The notes under the pieces are model-generated. The model did not search any database. It was not told the DNA's origin and saw nothing but the letters and a program-made list of their open reading frames with translations. Of a stretch of DNA of 64,000 bases, positions 58,467 through 64,000 are shown piece after piece. Within the stretch, counting starts at the first letter, position 1, and every line of letters begins with the position of its first letter. The position numbers were made by a program, and so were the translations under genes. The DNA is from Corallococcus caeni (GTDB taxonomy: Bacteria > Myxococcota > Myxococcia > Myxococcales > Myxococcaceae). The stretch covers positions 248,001 through 312,000 of the forward strand of contig NZ_BTTW01000005.1 of assembly GCF_036245865.1 (NCBI RefSeq). The letters run 5' to 3'.

Positions 58467-59726
58467 GTGAACGCCCGCGCTCGCGTCCTCTCCGCCGTCC
58501 TGCTGGCCTCCTGCATCTGGGCCTGCGCCTCCTCGCCGCCGTCGGCCTCGCCGGACGCGACTCCGGAAGCAGGCTCGCCCGCGCGCCTTTGGCAGAAGAC
58601 GGCCGTGACGGGCGACCTCGCGCGCTTCTCCCGCGACGGCACCCGCGTCACCGCCGAAGGCGCGCTGGAGCTGGACCCATCCACCTCCAAGGAAGGCACC
58701 GACCCGTTCCCCGCGGGCGGCTGGCTGGACGGCGGCAGCTTCTACAACGGGGGCACGTTCCGCTTCGGCACCGCCACCTCCGAGGTCCAGTCCGTCCCCG
58801 GCGGCTTCGACAGCGTGGTGCCGTCCTTCGACGCGCAGACGCCTCCGGGCACCTGGGTGAAGCTCACCGTCTCCGCCCGCATCGAGGGCACCTGGACCAA
58901 GGACTACGAGCTGGGCGTCTGGGCCTTCGACACCACCACCGTCGCCCGCCACAGCGTGGAGGGCCAGGGTGACGCCGACGGCAACGTCCTCACCGACACC
59001 CTCAACCTGAAGCGCCGCGCGGACGCCCTGCGCGTCACCGTCCACCTCTTCTCCGAACGCGCGGACTCGAGCCCCCGCGTCCGGGCGCTCGCCGCCGCCG
59101 TCACCGACACGCGCCTGACGCCCCAGGACGCCACGTCGGACCGCACCGGGTGGGGCGTGGTGCTCGACGTGCCGGGCTACTCGCAGATGATCTACCCCGA
59201 CGGCGGCGAGGTCTGGTGCTCCCCCACGTCCACCACCATGCTGCTCGGCTACTGGAGCCGGAAGCTGGGCCGCGCGGACCTGGAACACCCCGTGCCCACC
59301 GCCGCCGCCCACACCTACGACTGGGTCTACAAGGGCACCGGCAACTGGAGCTTCAACACCGCCTACGCCGCCAGCATGGCCAACGGCGCGCTGCACGGAC
59401 TCGTCGCCCGCTTCGACTCCTTCGCCCCCGTGGAGCGCCTCATCGCCGCCGGCATCCCCGTCAGCATCAGCATCGCCTACGAACCCGGAGAGCTCCCCGG
59501 TGGCGCCGCCCGCCGCACCGACGGCCACCTCATCGTCGTGAAGGGCTTCACCGATTCCGGCGACGTCCTCGTCAACGACCCTGCTTTCGGCTCCAACGAA
59601 ACCACCAGCGCCACCTACCCCCGCGCCGCGCTGTGGCGAGCCTGGCAGCACTCCCGGGGGGCCGCGTACGTGCTCTGGCCGGCCGGCACGCCCCTGCCCG
59701 AGCAGGGGCTCGTCCCCCTCCCGTAG
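58467..59726 (+). CDS. Exported C39-like cysteine peptidase family protein
   Basis: A 419-residue exported protein, probably a lipoprotein (candidate lipobox LLASC at Cys16, another Cys at 20). An N-terminal beta domain (about 40-215) is followed by a papain-like C39 domain: Cys in EVWCSPTSTTMLLGYW (about 251), His in TDGHLIVVKGF (about 353) and Asp in VNDPAFGS (about 371). The catalytic triad looks complete. GTG at 58467 was preferred to GTG at 58440 because of the leaderless-type -10 and the signal peptide length. In this family such enzymes cleave peptides or bacteriocin-type leaders; here no transporter or substrate gene is adjacent, so the target is unknown. Confidence 0.86.
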   Translation: MNARARVLSAVLLASCIWACASSPPSASPDATPEAGSPARLWQKTAVTGDLARFSRDGTRVTAEGALELDPSTSKEGTDPFPAGGWLDGGSFYNGGTFRFGTATSEVQSVPGGFDSVVPSFDAQTPPGTWVKLTVSARIEGTWTKDYELGVWAFDTTTVARHSVEGQGDADGNVLTDTLNLKRRADALRVTVHLFSERADSSPRVRALAAAVTDTRLTPQDATSDRTGWGVVLDVPGYSQMIYPDGGEVWCSPTSTTMLLGYWSRKLGRADLEHPVPTAAAHTYDWVYKGTGNWSFNTAYAASMANGALHGLVARFDSFAPVERLIAAGIPVSISIAYEPGELPGGAARRTDGHLIVVKGFTDSGDVLVNDPAFGSNETTSATYPRAALWRAWQHSRGAAYVLWPAGTPLPEQGLVPLP

Positions 59727-59967
59727 CCCGGACGTCCAGATGCGGACACGCGGCCAACGCAGCGCGGCGCGCAGTGTCCACTGGCCGGGGCGTCAGGCCC
59801 CCCGTCCCTTGACGTTTTGTCCCCTGTGAGCGGCCCGACAAGCCCTTTAGCCTTCAGTCCGCAGAATTTAGGCTTGATTTCGCGTCGCGGAATGTAAATA
59901 CCTGCGCCCGTGCTTTTGATGTCTCCGCCGGTATTCCGGAACCGGGGACACGCCTGGAGGCAGGACC
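59727..59967. promoter_or_regulatory. Leader region of the glutamine synthetase-like gene
   Basis: This 241-bp region has an AT-richer central part (about 59845-59925) including a TTTAGCCTTC / TTTAGGCTT pair and TGTAAATAC, likely promoter and regulator-binding DNA. GGAGG lies seven bases before the ATG at 59968. No clear sigma54 or sigma70 pair was found. Confidence 0.4.
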
Positions 59968-61407
59968 ATGGAGCAGAAGCCGCTGCGGGACTTCCTGGAG
60001 ATTCCCTACGACGAGTTGGAGGAGCTCAACCTCAAGGTGAAGCGCCAGCGCATCAAGCGCGAGTCGGCGGACAAGATTCGCGAGGAGCGGATCAAGTACC
60101 TGACCGACGAGAAGCGCATCAAGGCCGTCACCGTGTGCTTCACCGACCTGGAAGGTCGGCTGCACATGCTGGACTACGACAAGAAGTTCCTCCTCAAGAG
60201 CGCGGACAACCTCACCTTCGACGGCTCCTCCATCCGCGGCTTCTCCGCGCAGGCGGAGAGCGACCTGCGCCTGAACGTGGACTGGAGCGCGTTCTACTGG
60301 CTGCCGTCGGACATCTTCGGCCCCGGCAAGGTGCTGGCGTTCTGCGAGGTCCTGGAGCGCGACGGCACGCCGTACCACTCGGACATGCGCGGCCAGCTCA
60401 AGCGCGCCACCGAGCAGCTGTTCCAGAAGGACGGCACCGTGTTCCACGCGGCGCCCGAAATCGAGGGCTTCCTCTTCAAGAACCGTGACGCCGAGCGCCA
60501 CTACCACGAAGAGGGCAAGTTCGAGTTCATCTCCATCGGCGGCTACTACCACGCGCTGCCGGGCGACGGGCTGCGCGCCTTCATCGACAAGGCCGCGGAA
60601 GCGCAGCGCGCCATGGGCTTCGAGAACGAGAAGGACCACCCGGAGGTGGCGCCCTCCCAGTTCGAGATGAACTTCTCCTACAGCGAGGCGCTGGTCGCCG
60701 CCGACCAGATCCAGCTCTACAAGCTGCTCTGCCGTCAGGTCGCCGCGCAGCAGGGGCTGACGGCCAGCTTCCTGCCCAAGCCCGTCACGGGCGTGAACGG
60801 CAACGGCATGCACATCAACATGTCGCTGTCCAAGGGCGGCAAGAACCTCTTCTACGACAAGGGCGGCCAGGACGGCCTGTCGGCGATGGGCTGGGAGTTC
60901 ATCGACCGCATCCTCACCAACGCGAACGACATCTGCCTGGTGCTCAACTCCAGCGTGAACTCGTACCGCCGGCTGGATCCGCACTACGAGGCGCCCAACC
61001 AGATCAAGGCCTCCGCGAACAACCGCGGCGCCATGGTGCGCATCCCGTTCGGCAACGAGCGCAGCGCGCGCGTCGAGTGCCGCTCCGTGGCGCCGGACGC
61101 GAACCCGTACATGGTCCTCTTCACGCTGCTGAAGACGGGCCTGGAGGGGCCGCAGCCGCAGGAGGACGCGGAGACCAAGCGCAGCCGCACGCGCTTCCTG
61201 CCGGACAACATCTACGACGCGGTGCGCTTCTTCAAGGGCAGCCAGTTCATCGCGCAGACGCTGGGTGAGCAGGTGCAGGGCAAGTACGCGGAGCTGAAGG
61301 TGGCCTCCGCGGACCGCTGCCCCAAGCAGCTGGGCACCCGCGTGAAGGACGCGGAGATCCAGTTCCACCACGAGGTGACGAACCAGTACCTCTGGAACCT
61401 CTTCTAG
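59968..61407 (+). CDS. Glutamine synthetase family protein
   Basis: A 479-residue GS-type ligase. Motifs seen: the beta-grasp segment FDGSSIRGFSAQAESDLRL (about 85-103), the catalytic EIEGFLF and HPEVAPSQFEMNF (Glu/His metal ligands, about 226-238), NGNGMHINMSLSK (about 275-287), and NRGAMVRIPF with SARVECRSVAPDANPY (about 350-378). The C-terminal tail around FLPDNIYDAV resembles the region that holds the adenylylation Tyr in GSI-beta, but the LPPEE context is missing, so adenylylation control is doubtful. It is probably a GSI-alpha-like or related amide ligase; other substrates are possible. Its stop and that of the convergent DUF1206 gene share the sequence CTAG. Confidence 0.88.
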   Translation: MEQKPLRDFLEIPYDELEELNLKVKRQRIKRESADKIREERIKYLTDEKRIKAVTVCFTDLEGRLHMLDYDKKFLLKSADNLTFDGSSIRGFSAQAESDLRLNVDWSAFYWLPSDIFGPGKVLAFCEVLERDGTPYHSDMRGQLKRATEQLFQKDGTVFHAAPEIEGFLFKNRDAERHYHEEGKFEFISIGGYYHALPGDGLRAFIDKAAEAQRAMGFENEKDHPEVAPSQFEMNFSYSEALVAADQIQLYKLLCRQVAAQQGLTASFLPKPVTGVNGNGMHINMSLSKGGKNLFYDKGGQDGLSAMGWEFIDRILTNANDICLVLNSSVNSYRRLDPHYEAPNQIKASANNRGAMVRIPFGNERSARVECRSVAPDANPYMVLFTLLKTGLEGPQPQEDAETKRSRTRFLPDNIYDAVRFFKGSQFIAQTLGEQVQGKYAELKVASADRCPKQLGTRVKDAEIQFHHEVTNQYLWNLF

Positions 61408-62252
61408 AACTGGCGGTAGCGCGCCTGGAGGAACAGGTAGGCGGCGTAGGCCACCAGGCCCGCCGCCACCACCCCCAGGAGCACGTCGCCCGCGGGTTGG
61501 CGGGCGACGACGGCCAGGGCCTCACCCAGGCCCTTGGCCTCACCCGGGTTGGCGTCCACGCCCGCGAGCACCAGGAAGCCGCCGATGACGGCGAACACCA
61601 CGCCGCGCGCCGCGATGCCGAACTGGCACACCCGCTCCACGCGGTGCTGGTGACTCGCCGCCGGGCCCGTGAGCGTGAGCTTCTCCCGGAACTTCGCCTT
61701 CCACGCCGTGTGGAACTGCTTCAGCGCGAAGCCGATGATGCCCAGGCCCACCAGCACCACCAGGACGCGGCCGAAGGGCTGCTCCATCAGCGTCGCCGTC
61801 CAGCCCTGCGTGCCCTTGCCCCTCCCCTGTGATGCGCCCACCACGCTCTTCACCGCGAACAGCGCCAGCGAGCCGTAGATGACGCCGCTGATGAGGTACA
61901 TGGCGCGCGCGGCCAGCCCCTTCGCGTCCGAGCCCTTGTCCTCCGTGTCCGCGAACGCCTGCGCGAAGCGCCAGACGACGAAGCCGACGAGGCCCACCGT
62001 CAGCAGCGACAGCAGCGCGATGCCGAAGGGCCCGTGCGCGACGGTGGCCACCGCGCCGCGGCTGTCCGTGGCGCGGCCGCCCTCGCCCGCCGCGAGCTTC
62101 AGCGCCAGCACGCCGATGATGGCGTAGACCGCGCCCTTCGCCGCGTAGCCCATGCGGCCCAGCTTCTTCGCCCACGGGTGGCTCGCGGCCTCCTTCGCGC
62201 CACGCGACAGCCGCTCCATGCCCGGCCCACGCATCACGTCCATCGTCGCCAT
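61404..62252 (-). CDS. DUF1206 domain-containing membrane protein
   Basis: A 282-residue integral membrane protein with three repeated pairs of hydrophobic helices, each opening with an RxGxxAKG- or RGVVFAVIG-type motif (AAKGAVYAIIG, AARAMYLISGVIYG, AARGVVFAVIGGF). This is the DUF1206 pattern. The function is unknown. ATG at 62252 has GGGAGGAG eight bases upstream, a strong site. It is convergent with the glutamine synthetase-like gene and on the same strand as the LysR gene upstream, which ends 188 bases away. Confidence 0.9.
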   Translation of the reverse strand: MATMDVMRGPGMERLSRGAKEAASHPWAKKLGRMGYAAKGAVYAIIGVLALKLAAGEGGRATDSRGAVATVAHGPFGIALLSLLTVGLVGFVVWRFAQAFADTEDKGSDAKGLAARAMYLISGVIYGSLALFAVKSVVGASQGRGKGTQGWTATLMEQPFGRVLVVLVGLGIIGFALKQFHTAWKAKFREKLTLTGPAASHQHRVERVCQFGIAARGVVFAVIGGFLVLAGVDANPGEAKGLGEALAVVARQPAGDVLLGVVAAGLVAYAAYLFLQARYRQF

Positions 62253-62440
62253 GTGGATGCTCCTCCCGTCCCTCACCCAGGACCGAAGGACAGGGTGCGC
62301 ATCCGGTGGCCCGGACGGACCCAGGGCGCCTCCCCCGGTTCCCCTTCCGGGCGGGGAACGGAGGGCTCGGCTGGCTGGCTGCTGGGAAGAACTCCCCGGT
62401 CCTTCGCGGAGCGCTGAAGCGCGCGCCGGAGCCGCCCCCT

Positions 62441-63355
62441 TCAGGCCTGCCGGAACAGGTGCGTGCGCGCCGCGTCGGAGATGGCGACCGCCGCGGGGTG
62501 CCGCAGCCGCCGCTCGACGGTGAGCGCGTAGAAGTGCTCGCGCACCGCGTCCACGCGGCCCACGACCTCCACGTCGTACTGGGAGCGGATCTCCGCCTCG
62601 ATGACGGAGGGGCCCGGGAAGACGCCCTCGCCGGCCTGCCCGAAGGCCTTCATCAACGCGCTGTCCTGGAACTCGCCCCGGACGCGGGGGCGCACCCCCT
62701 GCGACTCCAGCCACTGCATGAGCGAGCGACGTGACGGCGCGACCTCCGCCAGGAGCAGGAAGGGGGCTCCGTCCAGCGACTTCGGGAAGCCGCGGCGCAG
62801 GGACGCCGCGAGCCGCGCGGTCGCGAACAGCGTCGTCCCGCACTCGCCCAGCAGGTGGTTGTAGGCGCGGATGCCGGAGGCGGGCGGCACGGGCGAGTCC
62901 GACAGCACGAGGTCCAGCGCGTGCTGGGACAGGTCGCTCAGCAGCTTCTCCGTCCGGTCCTCGGTGCAGATGAGCTGCACCTCTTCGGACATCCGCATCG
63001 CGGGCTCCAGCAGCCGGTGCGCGATGAGCTTCGGCATCACCTCCGACACGCCCACCAGCAGCTTGCGCGGGCGCGCCGTGGGCAGCCCCTTCAGCCCGTT
63101 CTGCAGCTCGTTGCCCAGCGTGAAGATCTCATCCGCGTAGCGGTAGACGTAGCGGCCCACCTCCGTGAGCACGAGCTTGCGGCCGGCGCGCTCGAACAGC
63201 TTCTCTCCTAGGGCCTGCTCGAGGGCCCGCACCTGCCCCGTCACCGTGGGCTGGCTGAGCCGCAGCTTGCGCCCCGCGGCCACGACACCGCCCTCGCGCA
63301 CGACCGTCCAGAAGTACAGCAGGTGGTGGTAGTTGAGCCAGTCCATCGCCGCCAT
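62441..63355 (-). CDS. nhaR: LysR-family regulator, NhaR type
   Basis: A 304-residue LysR regulator with close similarity to NhaR: LNYHHLLYFWTVVREGGVVAAGRKL in the winged HTH (about 6-30), VTGQVRALEQALGEKLFERAGRKL, LSQHALDLVLSDSPVP and RGEFQDSALMKAFGQAGEGVF all match NhaR blocks. In Escherichia coli it senses sodium and activates the NhaA antiporter. No antiporter gene is in the window. It is divergent from a TolC-family gene, and an inverted repeat covers its start, so it may control itself or that neighbour. The ATG at 63355 has AGGAA nine bases upstream. Confidence 0.9.
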   Translation of the reverse strand: MAAMDWLNYHHLLYFWTVVREGGVVAAGRKLRLSQPTVTGQVRALEQALGEKLFERAGRKLVLTEVGRYVYRYADEIFTLGNELQNGLKGLPTARPRKLLVGVSEVMPKLIAHRLLEPAMRMSEEVQLICTEDRTEKLLSDLSQHALDLVLSDSPVPPASGIRAYNHLLGECGTTLFATARLAASLRRGFPKSLDGAPFLLLAEVAPSRRSLMQWLESQGVRPRVRGEFQDSALMKAFGQAGEGVFPGPSVIEAEIRSQYDVEVVGRVDAVREHFYALTVERRLRHPAAVAISDAARTHLFRQA

Positions 63356-63407
63356 ATATCGGCTTTCCTGTGGCTTCAGCGCGCCAATTACCTATTTGCC
63401 GATATAT
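63354..63407. promoter_or_regulatory. Inverted repeat at the divergent nhaR/TolC-type start
   Basis: ATATATCGGC at 63354-63363 and its exact inverse GCCGATATAT at 63398-63407, with 34 bases between; CGATATATCG at 63400-63409 is itself a palindrome. It covers the start codon of the LysR gene and the intergenic space before the TolC-type gene. Such a layout fits a LysR binding region. Confidence 0.5.
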
Positions 63408-63479
63408 CGCCGCGCTCGTATTTCCAGGGCCGGCGAAACGGATGGGGCCCGCGTCCCCATCCGCGCCTGGAGGAAGTCG

Positions 63480-64000
63480 ATGCGCGGCACTCCCAGACAG
63501 CACGCCCCGGGCCCGGGGAGCGACGTGAGCGAAGAGCCCCGCGCCAGCAGGCCCTGGCGCGCGCCGTGCGCGGCCGCGCTGTGCGGCCTGGTGCTGACGT
63601 CGTGGAGCCCGCCGGCGAGCGCGCGGGGCGTGTCCTCGTCCTCCCCGCCACCGCTGTCGCTGGAGGAGGTGCTGGCCTCCACCGCGTCCCACTTCCCCCT
63701 CATCGAGGCGGCCCGGCTGGACGCGGAGGCCGCGCGCATGGAGCTGCTCGCCGCGCAGGGCGGCTTCGACCCGGAGCTGAAGGCGCGTGCCACGGCCTTC
63801 CCCGTGGGCCCCTACCCGTACACGCGGCTGGAGGCGACGCTGCAGCAGCCCACGCCGTACCACGGGGCCACCGTCTTCGGCGGTTGGCGCCGGGGGGACG
63901 GAAAGATTCCGGAGTACTACGGCAACCTGGAGACGCTGAGCGCGGGCGAGCTGCGCGCCGGGGTGACGGTGCCGCTGTGGCGCAACGGCCCGGTGGACCG
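63480..64000 (+). CDS. TolC-family outer membrane efflux protein (5' part)
   Basis: The gene runs past the end of the window; 173 residues are visible. ATG at 63480 has GGAGG seven bases upstream. A long, Pro/Ala-rich signal-type N-terminus (about 1-48, ending PPASARG) is followed by LSLEEVLASTASHFPLIEAARLDAEAARMELLAAQGGFDPELKARATAF, which is the opening of a TolC/OEP domain. Further on, GELRAGVTVPLWRNG is the start of the beta-strand region. It is the likely outer-membrane channel of a tripartite exporter whose other subunits would lie beyond the window. It is divergent from nhaR. Confidence 0.82.
   Translation, partial: MRGTPRQHAPGPGSDVSEEPRASRPWRAPCAAALCGLVLTSWSPPASARGVSSSSPPPLSLEEVLASTASHFPLIEAARLDAEAARMELLAAQGGFDPELKARATAFPVGPYPYTRLEATLQQPTPYHGATVFGGWRRGDGKIPEYYGNLETLSAGELRAGVTVPLWRNGPVD

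Overview
The window is a 64 kb piece of a high-GC chromosome from a myxobacterium, most likely Corallococcus or a close relative. The evidence is the strong third-position GC in every real gene, many lipoproteins, a MYXO-CTERM-type tail on a cysteine-rich CDDGN-repeat protein, a Ser/Thr kinase fused to TPRs, an FHA/sigma54-type regulator, an Imm11-type remnant, and a full bacterial kynurenine cluster. The species was not tested by any search. No tRNA, rRNA, CRISPR array, insertion sequence or prophage was recognised.

Layout. 0.3-11 kb: a lipoprotein with an NGLST pentapeptide repeat, a soluble histidine kinase, a TetR/fatty-acid-hydroxylase divergent pair with a clear palindromic operator, an FAD/NAD(P) protein, two unknown proteins and a bestrophin-like channel. 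11-18.8 kb: a tightly overlapping operon for degrading kynurenine through 3-hydroxyanthranilate and 2-aminomuconate (aldehyde dehydrogenase, RidA-type deaminase, 3-hydroxyanthranilate dioxygenase, ACMS decarboxylase, kynureninase, kynurenine 3-monooxygenase, an SDR), with a 2-oxo-3-hexenedioate decarboxylase-type gene divergent from it. 18.9-21.7 kb: accessory genes (a helical-repeat protein and a lipoprotein/cytosolic pair). 21.8-29.3 kb: an Oar-like TonB-dependent receptor with a lipoprotein partner, a HAD phosphatase, a sigma54-type activator with two C-terminal Fis-like helices, and two small paralogous beta-rich proteins sharing an upstream element. 29.3-38.7 kb: the kinase-TPR protein, the MYXO-CTERM protein, an OmpA protein with TSP3 repeats, and rnk.

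38.7-41.3 kb is a decaying accessory stretch. It holds a deleted Imm11-type pseudogene, other coding remnants, a nitronate monooxygenase-like gene, and three contiguous 36-bp units that each contain a near-perfect palindrome. 41.3-46.7 kb: a dipeptide epimerase, DUF819 membrane protein and beta-lactamase-fold lipoprotein operon, divergent from a secreted M20 peptidase. Together these suggest handling of peptidoglycan-derived dipeptides. 46.9-54.4 kb: a four-gene overlapping operon (MoxR-type AAA ATPase, DUF5682-like protein, VWA protein, SWIM zinc-finger/HEAT protein) matching the poorly understood yehLMPQ-type system. It is the best candidate for a coherent, under-described molecular machine here. 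54.5-64 kb: a VOC/TetR pair with a palindrome, a ferritin-like lipoprotein, a HigBA-like toxin-antitoxin pair, a C39-like peptidase, a glutamine synthetase family gene, a DUF1206 membrane protein, an NhaR-type LysR regulator and the start of a TolC-family outer-membrane gene that runs off the window.

Most starts were chosen from Shine-Dalgarno spacing, signal peptides or overlap with the preceding stop. Assignments rest on motifs and recalled family features, not on database searches.
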